NCBI RefSeq assembly: GCF_029382225.1
Contig: NZ_JARLTC010000013.1
Location: forward strand, 142,657 to 206,656
Length of the DNA stretch: 64,000 bases
Origin: Spongiactinospora sp. TRM90649
Lineage (GTDB): Bacteria > Actinomycetota > Actinomycetes > Streptosporangiales > Streptosporangiaceae
Reading direction: 5' to 3'
Below, one piece after another: positions 1 through 8,555 of the stretch. Position 1 is the stretch's first letter. Each line of letters opens with the position of its first letter. Position numbers and translations under genes: made by a program. The notes under the pieces are model-generated. The model was not told where the DNA came from. It saw nothing but the letters and a program-made list of their open reading frames with translations, and made no database searches.

Positions 1-169
1 CCCGCTCGTCCACGCCCTCGGCGCGCAGCACCTTCACCGCGACCCGGCCGCCGTCGGGGCCTTCGCCGAGGTAGACGATGCCCTGCCCGCCGTCCCCGAG
101 CCGGCCGAGCAACCGGTATCCGCCTACCTCCCCCGGATCGCCGGATCGTAACGGCTCGCTCGTGGCCAC
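1..169 (-). CDS. Ser/Thr protein kinase, N-terminal part (cut by window edge)
   Basis: Reading leftwards from a GTG at 169, the product begins with about 20 residues and then shows a protein kinase N-lobe: a glycine-rich loop (GRLGDGGQG) followed by VAVKVL, whose lysine would bind ATP. GGAGGA lies about six bases before the GTG, which supports this start. The frame stays open to the edge, so only about 56 residues are visible. Actinobacterial Hanks-type kinases are usually membrane-anchored with a C-terminal sensor, but that part is outside the window. Codon 7 is the rare leucine codon TTA, which in streptomycetes makes translation depend on the bldA tRNA. Substrate unknown. Confidence 0.85.
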   Translation of the reverse strand, partial: MATSEPLRSGDPGEVGGYRLLGRLGDGGQGIVYLGEGPDGGRVAVKVLRAEGVDER

Positions 170-242
170 GCGCGTCCTCCTCGATACCCGCCGCTGCGAT
201 GATACGCAGACGCCGGTTGCAAACGCCTATCCCGATAGGCCG

Positions 243-941
243 TCAGCCGAAGTAGGCCGCGCGGACGCGCGGGTCGGCGAGCAGGGCCTCGCCGGAGCCG
301 GACAGGGTGGTGCGGCCGAGGTCGATGACGTAGCCGTGGTCGGCCAGGGTGAGGGCGGCGAGGGCGTTCTGCTCGACCATGAGGACGGTCGTCCCCTGGT
401 CGCGGAGCGCGGCGATGGTGTCCAGGATCTCCTTGCTCATGATGGGCGAGAGGCCCATGGTGGGTTCGTCGAACATGACCAGCCTGGGCCGGGCCATCAT
501 GGCCCGGCCGATCGCCAGCATCTGCTGCTCGCCGCCGGAGAACAGCCCGGCGCGCTGGGTGCGCCGCCGTCCGAGGACGGGGAAGCGCTCGTAGACGCGC
601 CCCACGTCGGCCGCGATCCGGCGGTCGCGCCGCAGGTGGGCGCCGAGCAGCAGGTTCTCCTCGACGCTCATCCCGGCGAACAGGCCACGGCCCTCCGGGC
701 AGTGCGCGACGCCCGCCGCGAGTACCTCGTGCGCCGGCAGCCGGTGCAGCGCCTTCCCCATGAACAGGATCTCTCCCCGGCGTGGCCGCAGCAGCCCCGA
801 CACCGCGCGCAGGGTGGTGGTCTTGCCCGCCCCGTTGACGCCGACCAGGCAGACGATCTGCCCCTCCGCCACGGTGAAGGCGACGTCCCTGACCGCCTCG
901 ACGTGCCCGTAGGCCACCGACAGTCCGTGCACTACGAGCAT
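243..941 (-). CDS. livF: Branched-chain amino acid/amide ABC transporter ATP-binding protein LivF
   Basis: This is the second ATPase of a five-gene high-affinity importer and energises uptake at the inner face of the membrane. The 232-residue protein has Walker A GVNGAGKTT (34-42), signature FSGGEQQ (134-140) and Walker B ending in FDEP (157-160), the standard LivF size and layout. Its ATG overlaps the livG stop as TGATG, so the two are translationally coupled. It is the last gene of the operon. The substrate class cannot be told from the ATPase alone; branched-chain amino acids, urea and short amides are all carried by this family. Confidence 0.9.
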   Translation of the reverse strand: MLVVHGLSVAYGHVEAVRDVAFTVAEGQIVCLVGVNGAGKTTTLRAVSGLLRPRRGEILFMGKALHRLPAHEVLAAGVAHCPEGRGLFAGMSVEENLLLGAHLRRDRRIAADVGRVYERFPVLGRRRTQRAGLFSGGEQQMLAIGRAMMARPRLVMFDEPTMGLSPIMSKEILDTIAALRDQGTTVLMVEQNALAALTLADHGYVIDLGRTTLSGSGEALLADPRVRAAYFG

Positions 942-1693
942 CAGCCGGTCCCCAGGTATGCCTCGATGACCCGTGGGTCGGCCCGCACGTCCGCCGGGGG
1001 CCCGGCGGCCAGCGTCCGTCCCCGTGCCAGCACGTGGACGTGGTCACAGAGGGAGAAGACGAATTTGGTGTCGTGCTCGATCACGACCACGCCGATCCCC
1101 CGGTCGCGGACGGCGCGGATCAGGCCGGCCACGGCGGCGGTCTCGGTGGCGTTCATGCCCGCGGTGGGTTCGTCGAGCATGAGCACCATGGGATTTCCGG
1201 CCAGCGCCCTGGCGATCTCCAGGCGGCGCTGGTCGCCGTACGCCAGCTCGCCCGCCCGCGCCCGGCCTTCGGGGTCTAGCCCGACGAAGGCCAGTTCGGC
1301 GCGGGCGCGTTCGGCCGCCGCCGTCTCGCTCGCGCGCAGGCCGGGGCCGCGCAGCAGCGCCGTGAGCAGGCCCTGCCTGATCCGGGTGTGGCGGCCGACG
1401 AGGACGTTGTCCAGGGCGGTCATCCCGGCGAACAGCCGGATGTTCTGGAACGTCCTGGCCACGCCGCCGCGCATGGCCAGCGCGGGATCGGCGGCGAGGG
1501 GCCGCCCGTCGAGCAGGACGCGCCCGGAGGTGGGCGCGTACAGGCCGGTCAGGCAGTTGAACAGGGTGGTCTTGCCGGCCCCGTTGGGGCCGATCAGACC
1601 GGTGATCGAGGCAGGCGGTACGGCGAGCGTCACGCCGTCCAGCGCCACGAGCCCGCCGAAGGCCATCGTGACGCGCTCGGCGACCAGCGTCAT
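941..1693 (-). CDS. livG: Branched-chain amino acid/amide ABC transporter ATP-binding protein LivG
   Basis: First ATPase of the importer, 250 residues. Walker A is GPNGAGKTT (35-43). The signature is the LivG-type ELAYGDQ rather than LSGGQ, and Walker B reads MLDEPTAGMN, the conserved LivG form. The ATG at 1693 overlaps the livM stop in an ATGA, which fixes the start even though the frame is open far upstream. LivG and LivF form the ATPase heterodimer that drives the LivH-LivM channel. Confidence 0.9.
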   Translation of the reverse strand: MTLVAERVTMAFGGLVALDGVTLAVPPASITGLIGPNGAGKTTLFNCLTGLYAPTSGRVLLDGRPLAADPALAMRGGVARTFQNIRLFAGMTALDNVLVGRHTRIRQGLLTALLRGPGLRASETAAAERARAELAFVGLDPEGRARAGELAYGDQRRLEIARALAGNPMVLMLDEPTAGMNATETAAVAGLIRAVRDRGIGVVVIEHDTKFVFSLCDHVHVLARGRTLAAGPPADVRADPRVIEAYLGTG

Positions 1694-3240
1694 CGCGACA
1701 CCAGCCCCTGCGGGCGGAAGCGCATGATCAGGATGAGCGCGAGGCCGAAGAGCAGCAGCCGGTAGTCGCTGAACTCGCGCAGCTTCTCCGGCAGCACGAA
1801 CAGCAGCGACGCGCCCACGACGGACCCGGCGACCGTGCCCATCCCGCCGAGGATCACCGCGGCCAGCAGGGTGACGGACTCCCCGAAGTCGAAGCTCTCG
1901 TATCCGGCCGTGCCCAGCTTGTGCGCGAAGACCGCGCCCGCCAGGCCCGCCATGGTGGCCCCGACCAGGAAGGCCATGATCTTGGCGCGTCCGGTGCGCA
2001 CGCCCATGGCGCGGGCCACGTCCTCGTCCTCCCGGATCGCCGCCCAGGCCCGCCCGGTACGGCTGTCGCGCAGGTTGGCCAGCGCCGTCATCGCCCCTGC
2101 GACCATCAGCACGGTGAGCGCGTAGTACAGCGCCCCCGGCGGGAGCACGCCGACCGGCCGGTCGAAGCCGACCCCGAACATGGTGATCGGCGGGATGCCG
2201 GGGATCGAGTTGGCCCCGCCGGTGAGCCCGCCGATGTCGTTCTGCGCGGCCCGGAAGAAGATCTCGCCGAACGCCAGGGTGACGATGGCCAGGTAGTCGC
2301 CCCGCACGCGCAGGGTCGGCGCACCGACCACGATGCCGAGCAGCCCGGCCGTCACGGCTCCGGCGGCGGCGGCCACCGGGAACGGCACCGCGTGCGCCAG
2401 GTTGGCCGCGGTGAACGCGCCGATGCCGAGGAAGGCCACGTAGCCGAGGTCGAGCAGCCCGGCCAGGCCGACCACGACGTTGAGGCCGATCGCGGTGGCC
2501 GCGTAGACGCCGACGGTGGAGGCCACCGTCATCCAGTAGCCGGTGCCCGCCTCGGTGAACGGCAGCGCCAGCGCGCAGCCGAGCAGCACGGTGAAGGCGA
2601 AGAGCCGGTGCCGTTCGGCCAGTTCGGTGAGCCAGGCCCAGACGCCGTAGGCGGACAGAGCGCCCACCAGGGCCAGGGCGAAGCCGCAGAAGGCGAGGAA
2701 CTCCGCGCCGCCGTGCGGGTTGGCCGCCCGGCTCTGCCCGCCCGCGGTGAGCAGTTCGGCGACCAGCCACAGCGTCCCGGCGAAGGCGGCGGAGAGCACC
2801 GCCCAGGCCGCCCACCGTCCGGGCAGCCCCGGCCGGGGAGCCGGTACGGCATGCCGGCCCGCCCACACCAGCAGCGCCCCGCCCGCCAGCGCGACCGGCC
2901 CACCGGCCGACAGCACGCCGTGGCCGGTGAGGAAGGCGATGTGGACCAGCGCGATGACGACCACGCCGAACCCCACCGCCCGCCGGGCGCGGGGCAGCGC
3001 CACGGCCGCCGCCAGCAGCACCAGGTGCAGCCGGAAGCCGGTGACCTGCTGCGGGGCGTCGAAGAGGTGCAGCGTCGCGAGGTCGGGGTAGGCCCCGCCG
3101 GGGAGCACGGCCGTCGCCCAGGGCAGCAGCGCGCCCACCACGACGAGCGCGGCCCCCGTCACCGGCCGCCACCGGAACGACGACGGACGGCGGTGCGTCG
3201 CGGCGGACCGGGCCTCCGGATGCCGCCGGGTGAGCGTCAC
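1690..3240 (-). CDS. livM: ABC transporter permease LivM with long N-terminal membrane extension
   Basis: Second channel subunit. The conserved LivM core starts near residue 240 (GVYAATAIGLNVVVGLAGLL) and includes the cytoplasmic coupling region (EDEDVARAMGV) and a C-terminal RPQGL. The whole product is 516 residues, well above the usual 300-360. The extra N-terminal 220 or so residues contain several hydrophobic stretches that look like added membrane segments, so this is a long-form LivM. The GTG start overlaps the livH stop as GTGA. Both ends of the gene therefore overlap neighbours by four bases, which argues that expression of all subunits is coupled. Confidence 0.85.
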   Translation of the reverse strand: MTLTRRHPEARSAATHRRPSSFRWRPVTGAALVVVGALLPWATAVLPGGAYPDLATLHLFDAPQQVTGFRLHLVLLAAAVALPRARRAVGFGVVVIALVHIAFLTGHGVLSAGGPVALAGGALLVWAGRHAVPAPRPGLPGRWAAWAVLSAAFAGTLWLVAELLTAGGQSRAANPHGGAEFLAFCGFALALVGALSAYGVWAWLTELAERHRLFAFTVLLGCALALPFTEAGTGYWMTVASTVGVYAATAIGLNVVVGLAGLLDLGYVAFLGIGAFTAANLAHAVPFPVAAAAGAVTAGLLGIVVGAPTLRVRGDYLAIVTLAFGEIFFRAAQNDIGGLTGGANSIPGIPPITMFGVGFDRPVGVLPPGALYYALTVLMVAGAMTALANLRDSRTGRAWAAIREDEDVARAMGVRTGRAKIMAFLVGATMAGLAGAVFAHKLGTAGYESFDFGESVTLLAAVILGGMGTVAGSVVGASLLFVLPEKLREFSDYRLLLFGLALILIMRFRPQGLVSR

Positions 3241-4148
3241 GCGCGTACTCCTTCCGAGCGGCCGAGGAACCCTCTCGGCCGGAACATGAGCACCAGGATC
3301 AGCAGCACGAACACCCACACGTAGTCGTACTGCGCGCCGCCCCAGGCGTACTGGCCGGCCAGCGACTTCACCAGGCCGATGCACACCGCGCCGAGCATCG
3401 CCCCGCGCACACTGCCGATGCCGCCGAGCACGGCGGCGGTGAAGGCGAAGATCCCGTTCTGGAAGCCGAGCGCGGTGTCGATCTGGGCGTAGTGCACGCC
3501 GTACAGCACGGCTCCCACCCCGGCCAGGACGCCGCCGATGGCGAAGGTGGCCAGGATCACCCGGTCGGGGTCGATGCCCATCAGGCGGGCGGTGTCGGCG
3601 TCCTGCGCGGTGGCGCGCATGGCGCGGCCGAGCCGCGAGCGCTCCACGTAGAAGTGCAGCGCCGCGCCCAGCAGCGGCGCGACGGCCAGCGCGAGCACCC
3701 CGGTCCACAGGACCGTCACCGGCCCGAGGACCAGCCGCCCTTCGGGGAACGCGCGTGGGAAGGCCAGCGGCGCGGTCGCGCCCGGGTAGAAGACCCGGAC
3801 GACCTCCTGCAGCACGATGGAGACGCCGAGCGCGGTGATCAGCGGGGCCAGCCGGTGCGCGCCGCGCAGCGGCCGGTACGCCAGCCGTTCCATGGCGAGC
3901 GCGGCGGCGACGGACACCGCCGCCGCCGCGACGACCATGACCGGCAGCGCGACGTACCAGCGCGTCCCATGGGGCAGCACGTAGAGGGCGGCGAAGTGCG
4001 CGCCGAAGGCGCCCACCATGAACACCTCACCGTGCGCGAAGTTGATCAGTTGGACGATGCCGTAGACCATGGTGTAGCCGAGCGCGATCAGGCCGATCAG
4101 CGCGCCCAGCACCAGGCCGTTGACGGTCTGCTGGGCCAGGGTCGCCAC
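3237..4148 (-). CDS. livH: ABC transporter permease LivH
   Basis: First channel subunit, 303 residues, multi-spanning. The N-terminus (QTVNGLVLGALIGLIALGYTMVYGI, described here only by its key LVLGALIGLIALGYT part) is the LivH hallmark, followed by INFAHGEVFM. The C-terminus ends RPRGFLGR, also typical. The start is GTG, three bases after the stop of the binding-protein gene, so it is translated from the same message. It pairs with the long LivM to form the pore. Confidence 0.9.
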   Translation of the reverse strand: MATLAQQTVNGLVLGALIGLIALGYTMVYGIVQLINFAHGEVFMVGAFGAHFAALYVLPHGTRWYVALPVMVVAAAAVSVAAALAMERLAYRPLRGAHRLAPLITALGVSIVLQEVVRVFYPGATAPLAFPRAFPEGRLVLGPVTVLWTGVLALAVAPLLGAALHFYVERSRLGRAMRATAQDADTARLMGIDPDRVILATFAIGGVLAGVGAVLYGVHYAQIDTALGFQNGIFAFTAAVLGGIGSVRGAMLGAVCIGLVKSLAGQYAWGGAQYDYVWVFVLLILVLMFRPRGFLGRSEGVRA

Positions 4149-4151
4149 CGG

Positions 4152-5393
4152 TCACTTCGCCTCGGCCTGGTCGCTCAGCACGTCCTTCCACTTGCCGGAC
4201 TCGACCTTGTAGACGGTGAACATCTTGTTGACGCTGTCGCCGTAGCGGTCGAAGCCGATGGTGCCGTTGGCGCCCGTCTCGGTCCGGTAGTCCTGGACCC
4301 TCGTGACCAGTTCGGCGCGCTGCTGGGCGGAGCCCGTCCACTCGGTGGCCGCGGTCAGGCTCGCGGCGGAGGAGACGATCACGTTGGCCGCGTCGTAGGC
4401 GAAGGCCCCGAAGCCGCCGTAGCTCTCGGGGTAGCCCTTGGCCTTGTAGGCCGCCACGAACGCCTTGCCGGTCTCCAGCTTGTCGATGGGGGCGCCGACC
4501 GAGGTGACGACGTCTCCGTCCTTGCCGCCGAGCGCGATGAACTGCGGGTCGAACAGGCCGTCGGTGCCCGAGATCGGCACGTCCAGCCCGAGGTCCTTGG
4601 CCTGACGGCTGAGCGGACCGGCGACGTGGTACTCCGAGCCCACGAAGATCGCCTGCGGGCGTTCGGCCTTCACCTTGGTCAGCACGCCGGAGAAGTCGCT
4701 GTCGTTCTCGTTGACCTTCTCCCTGATGACGATGTCGCCGCCGAGCCGCCTGACCTCCTTGGCGAACTCGGTCGCGCTGCTCTCGCCGACGGCCTTGCCG
4801 TCCGTGATGATCGCGATCTTCTTGCGGTCCTCCTCCTCGACCAGGTAGCGGGCGTTGAACGGCCCCTGCAGGTCGTCGGTGCCGACGACCCGGAAGTAGT
4901 TGGCGTAGGGCCGCTTGGGGGAGATCGCGAAGTCCGCGCCCCTGGTCAGCGCCGGGTCGGTGTTGCCGGGTGAGATCTCCAGCAGCCCGGAGGGGGCGAT
5001 CTTCGGCTGGATGGCCCTGGCCACCCCCGAGTTGTACGGGCCCACGATGCCGAGCACGTTGGAGTCGTCCGCGAAGCGCTGGGCCGCCGCCGCGCCCTTG
5101 TCGGGGTTGGCCTCGTCGTCCTGCGCGTCCATGGTGAGCCGGTAGCCCTTGACCGCGCAGCGCGCGTTGGCCTGCTCGACCGCGAGCCCGACGGAGTTGC
5201 GGATGCCCAGCCCGATCGCCGACAGCTTGCCCGACATCGGGGCGATCACCCCGACGACCAGGGTGCCCTTGCCGGTGTCGCACCCGGTGCCGCCTCCGGC
5301 GGTCTCGGTCTTGCCCGCGCCGCACCCGCCGGCCCCCAGGGCCGTGCCGAGGGCCAGCAGCCCGGACAGTACGGCGGTGCTATGCCTTCTCAA
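4152..5393 (-). CDS. livK: Branched-chain amino acid/amide-binding lipoprotein LivK
   Basis: Extracellular receptor of the importer (periplasmic-binding fold type I, Leu/Ile/Val-binding family). I place the start at a TTG at 5393 because AAGGAG sits six bases upstream and the product then opens with a short lipoprotein signal (RRH, hydrophobic core, lipidated Cys at 24). The frame is open further upstream but that stretch has no signal-peptide character. The mature part shows VVGVIAPMSGKLSAIG and ISGTDGLFDP, usual for the family. About 413 residues. It heads the operon, so its level can exceed that of the channel. Ligand not predictable from sequence alone. Confidence 0.85.
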   Translation of the reverse strand: MRRHSTAVLSGLLALGTALGAGGCGAGKTETAGGGTGCDTGKGTLVVGVIAPMSGKLSAIGLGIRNSVGLAVEQANARCAVKGYRLTMDAQDDEANPDKGAAAAQRFADDSNVLGIVGPYNSGVARAIQPKIAPSGLLEISPGNTDPALTRGADFAISPKRPYANYFRVVGTDDLQGPFNARYLVEEEDRKKIAIITDGKAVGESSATEFAKEVRRLGGDIVIREKVNENDSDFSGVLTKVKAERPQAIFVGSEYHVAGPLSRQAKDLGLDVPISGTDGLFDPQFIALGGKDGDVVTSVGAPIDKLETGKAFVAAYKAKGYPESYGGFGAFAYDAANVIVSSAASLTAATEWTGSAQQRAELVTRVQDYRTETGANGTIGFDRYGDSVNKMFTVYKVESGKWKDVLSDQAEAK

Positions 5394-5591
5394 CGAGATC
5401 TCCTTGCCAACGGAACGTTCGAACCGGAGGCAACCTATGGAGCTTGACCATCCATCCGACACTTCAAACACTGGCCAAGAACAATCCGCCCGGAAGATTC
5501 CGCGTCGGTCAGGAGTGGCCATTTTTCGGCCTTCAAAATGGACATCCGATTCGTTTAGTGTGCGGCTCGCGAAGATGATGAACGGAGCCAC
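5394..5591. promoter_or_regulatory. Divergent control region between livK and the racemase gene
   Basis: This 198-base gap must hold promoters for both directions. It is clearly more AT-rich than its surroundings. An inverted repeat CCATTTT (5519-5525) / AAAATGG (5535-5541) with a nine-base spacer is the only symmetrical site I see, and it could be an operator. No regulator gene lies next to it. Confidence 0.35.
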
Positions 5592-6278
5592 ATGCGAACC
5601 ATCGGCCTGATCGGCGGACTCAGCTGGGAGTCAACGGTGATCTACTACCAGGTCATCAATCAGCGGGTGCGCGAACGGCTCGGCGGCAGTCATTCCGCCA
5701 TGAGCCTGATCTGGTCCTGCGACTACACGATGGTCGAGGATCTCATCTTCGCGGACCGCTGGGACGAAGTGGGGGAGCTGCTGGCGGACGCGGGCGGGAA
5801 GCTGCGCGACCTGGGCGCGGAGGTCCTGCTCATCTGCAGCAACACCTTCAACCGGGTGACCGACCAGGTGGCCCAGACGGCGGGTGTGCCGGTCCTGCAC
5901 ATCGCCGACGCCGTGGGCCGGGAGGTCCGCGCCCGGGGAATGCGCAGGGTCGGCCTGCTCGGCACCCGGTTCACGATGGAGGAACCCTTCTACCGTGAGC
6001 GGCTGGCCGCCCACGGTTTCGAGGTCGTCGTCCCCGGCCCTGCGCGGCGGGAACTGGTACATCAGGTGATCTTCGACGAGCTGGTGCGCGGGGAACTGCG
6101 TGAGTCCTCCCGCGACGCCTACGCCCAGATCGTCGCCGAGCTGGCGGACGACGGGGCCGAAGGCGTCATCCTCGGGTGCACCGAGATCGAGCTGCTGATC
6201 CAGGAGGCCAAGATCCCGTTGCTGCCCAGCGCGCGGTTGCACGCGGAGGCGGCGGCCGGGCTCGCCCTCGGCGACTGA
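5592..6278 (+). CDS. Aspartate/glutamate racemase family protein
   Basis: 228 residues, cofactor-independent racemase fold. The two catalytic cysteines of the family are present: one in LLICSNTFN (about residue 82) and one in ILGCTEIELL (about residue 196). The N-terminus IGLIGGLSWEST is the usual Asp/Glu racemase opening. GGAG lies five bases before the ATG. It would interconvert D- and L-aspartate or glutamate, or a related acid; family members also include hydantoin racemase and maleate isomerase. Being divergent from livK it may serve the same nutrient, but this is inference. Confidence 0.85.
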   Translation: MRTIGLIGGLSWESTVIYYQVINQRVRERLGGSHSAMSLIWSCDYTMVEDLIFADRWDEVGELLADAGGKLRDLGAEVLLICSNTFNRVTDQVAQTAGVPVLHIADAVGREVRARGMRRVGLLGTRFTMEEPFYRERLAAHGFEVVVPGPARRELVHQVIFDELVRGELRESSRDAYAQIVAELADDGAEGVILGCTEIELLIQEAKIPLLPSARLHAEAAAGLALGD

Positions 6279-6285
6279 CATGCGC

Positions 6286-8346
6286 TCAGCGCGCGTGGTG
6301 TTCCGGTGGGCCGTAAAGCTCAAGGCGCCACAGGTCCGCGCAGACTCGTTCGATTCCCGACATCAGGTGGCGGCGGTAGGTGGTGAAGGGCAGGCCGAGC
6401 CGTTCGGCGGCCAGTTCCTGGGTGGGTGCGCCGTTCAGGTAGGTGGCGGAGAGCGCCCGGTGAAACTTGGCCGCCCGCGGGTCCTCGCCGAGGTCGTCGA
6501 TGGCCTGGCGCAGCAGGTCGCGGAGGGTCCCGACCGGGTCGGGGCCGCCGCGCTCGGTGACCAGCCTGGTGCGGGTCAGCGGGGAGGCCGCCAGCGCGTC
6601 CGGCCGGCCCATCTGGCGCAGCGCCTGCCGGATCGCCTCGGTGAACTCCACGCGGGTGAGCACCACCAGCTTCGTGGTCCTGGCCTCGGGGTCGCTGACC
6701 GGCGCGCCGTTCAGCCGTTCCAGCCACGCCTGGCCGGGCAGGGCCCGCCAGTCGTGGGCGTACAGGCCGTACACCTCGTCGCCCACCTTCGGCTGCTCGT
6801 CGATCTCTTCCATGCCGTAGCGGCGCGCGCGTTTCACCGACGCCTCGCCCGGGCCCCGTACCGCGATGTAGGACCAGGCCATCCGCTGCGACCGCAGGCT
6901 GTTGCCGATGGCCCGCCAGTGCAGCAAATCGGTGACCGAGGAGTTGTCGGAGTGGGCGGGCTCCACCCAGGTCCGGTTGACCGCCAGGTACTCGCCCGTG
7001 CGCAGCGGCGCGGTGGCCCTGGCGTGCGCCCATGCCTCGGCCACGACGGGGTCGGCCTTGGCCTCCTCGTCGTCGGGGGCGGGCAGCCGCAGCCACGCGG
7101 AGAACGCCACCGGCTCGCCGGTGCCGATCAGCCGGTACGCGCGGAACGCCTCGGGCTGGCGTTCCAGCCAGAAGGCCGCCCCGGCCGCCGACTCCGCGCC
7201 CTCCGCCGCCTCGGCCACCCGGGGCAGCGCCCCGGTGTCCTCGCCGCGCAGGACGTCCTCCTGGACCAGGCACTGGCGGTGGGCGTCGTGGAAGACGGGC
7301 GACTCGCCGTTCTCACGGTGCAGGTAGAGCAGCGCGCCGACGGTGCCGAGGACGTCGGAGTCGCCGACCGTCCGCACCCTTTCCATGAGGTGCGCGCGGA
7401 TGCGCTCGTGCATGTCCGCGTGCCCCTGCGGGTCGCGCCACCGGAAGTCGGCCTCCAGCGCCTCCCGCACGACGGCGTGCGGGTACAGCCCGAGGCTGCT
7501 CGACTCCACGAACGGCAGACGGCGCAGCCAGCGGAAGAGCGTCGCGGCCTCGTCCGGCATGAAGGTCCGCAGCAGGTCCTCCGTGGTCACGTAGGCGTGC
7601 GCGCAGACCTCCAGGGCCTGCTGGTGGGACGGGGAGGGCACCTCGCCGACGATCTGGTCAAGCAGGGTCGCCACCACGTCCTGTTCGGGGCCGCGTTCGC
7701 TGGGGCCGCCGTTGCGCGCGGCCATGGTCGCGCCGAGCAGCAGGGCCAGCGGGTGGCCTCCGGCGAAGGCGAGCAGCGGTTCGGCCCGGTCGGCCGGGAC
7801 GCCGTACGACTCCACAAGGGCCCGCGCGTCGTCGCGCGCGAGGTCGCGCAGCGGCAGCACGCCCAGCGCGCCCGTCCACCCGGGATCGGCCTGCCACTGG
7901 ATGTCCGGCGGGAACCGCCCGGCCACCACCACCAGCGCGCCCACCGGAAGCTTGGGCAGGAATACCTCCCTGAGCCAGCCCTCCATGTCCTGGATCTGCT
8001 CGAACGCGTCGATCAGCAGCACCGCGTTCCCGTCGTGCAGCACCGGCGCGGCCTTGGCCTCGAAGGCGGCGAAGGCCTCGAACCCCTCGTCCGTCGAGAC
8101 CGGCACCCGTGCGTCGATCCGGGCGACGGGGCGTCCAAGCGTCGCCGCCTGCTGCGCGAACCGGCGCAGCAGGGCCGACTTGCCAATGCCGCCAGGCCCA
8201 TGCACGAAGAGGACGTTGCACCCATTTCCACGTAAAGCCGCGTCGAAGACGGCGAGTTCCTCGCGTCGCCCGACGAAAGACAGCTCACGGGCGGCCTGCA
8301 AACGCCAGCCCAGTAGTCCGGACATGTGGTCAGTCAACTGTGACAT
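6286..8346 (-). CDS. Large AAA/NTPase-type regulatory protein with C-terminal helix-turn-helix-like region
   Basis: About 686 residues. The N-terminus has FVGRREEL, then Walker A GPGGIGKS and a Walker B-like VLLIDAFEQ: an Orc1/Cdc6-like or STAND ATPase module. The middle is alpha-helical and unassigned. The last 60 residues (APTQELAAERLGLPFTTYRR and onward) resemble a sigma-factor-like or LuxR-like recognition helix. I chose the second ATG (8346) because GGGGGA is then spaced about six bases, whereas the first ATG at 8352 abuts the G-run. Such proteins usually act as signal-responsive transcription regulators. Ligand and target unknown. It lies downstream of murF on the same strand, 210 bases away. 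Confidence 0.65.
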   Translation of the reverse strand: MSQLTDHMSGLLGWRLQAARELSFVGRREELAVFDAALRGNGCNVLFVHGPGGIGKSALLRRFAQQAATLGRPVARIDARVPVSTDEGFEAFAAFEAKAAPVLHDGNAVLLIDAFEQIQDMEGWLREVFLPKLPVGALVVVAGRFPPDIQWQADPGWTGALGVLPLRDLARDDARALVESYGVPADRAEPLLAFAGGHPLALLLGATMAARNGGPSERGPEQDVVATLLDQIVGEVPSPSHQQALEVCAHAYVTTEDLLRTFMPDEAATLFRWLRRLPFVESSSLGLYPHAVVREALEADFRWRDPQGHADMHERIRAHLMERVRTVGDSDVLGTVGALLYLHRENGESPVFHDAHRQCLVQEDVLRGEDTGALPRVAEAAEGAESAAGAAFWLERQPEAFRAYRLIGTGEPVAFSAWLRLPAPDDEEAKADPVVAEAWAHARATAPLRTGEYLAVNRTWVEPAHSDNSSVTDLLHWRAIGNSLRSQRMAWSYIAVRGPGEASVKRARRYGMEEIDEQPKVGDEVYGLYAHDWRALPGQAWLERLNGAPVSDPEARTTKLVVLTRVEFTEAIRQALRQMGRPDALAASPLTRTRLVTERGGPDPVGTLRDLLRQAIDDLGEDPRAAKFHRALSATYLNGAPTQELAAERLGLPFTTYRRHLMSGIERVCADLWRLELYGPPEHHAR

Positions 8347-8444
8347 AACCATCCCCCAGTTCCCCGGTTGTTGTCTCTATGCAATCCCATATCCGCAAAA
8401 TATTGAAGGATCACCGATGCGTCGATCCCGTCCACTACCGCGCG

Positions 8445-8466
8445 GGGGTACAGCAGGCTGTACCCC
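8445..8466. repeat. Perfect inverted repeat between murF and the ATPase gene
   Basis: GGGGTACAGC and GCTGTACCCC are separated by two bases. On the minus strand it lies 90 bases after the murF stop and 100 bases before the ATPase start. It could be a murF terminator without a T-run, or an operator for the ATPase gene. The very short spacer favours a protein-binding palindrome over a hairpin. Confidence 0.5.
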
Positions 8467-8555
8467 TCCCGCGGCTCGGGTTCCATCGGCGGCCCCGGCC
8501 GACGCCCCCCACTTGGCGCCGGCCGAATCGTAAGACCCGCCCTTCCGGTGGCGGT

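Noticed and set aside
78..1727. Long plus-strand open frame opposite livF and livG
   Set aside because: It is the GC-rich mirror of the two ATPase genes, which have full motifs on the minus strand. No domain or codon bias supports it.
34..5000. Possible vanHAX-like resistance locus near ddl and murF
   Set aside because: No D-lactate dehydrogenase or VanX gene is present, and the ligase has the tyrosine of D-Ala-D-Ala enzymes.
5519..5541. CCATTTT/AAAATGG as a terminator
   Set aside because: It lies between divergent promoters, so termination makes no sense there. It is mentioned only as a possible operator.
6280..8235. 651-codon plus-strand open frame opposite the ATPase gene
   Set aside because: No recognisable domain. 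The minus strand carries the Walker motifs and the ribosome site.
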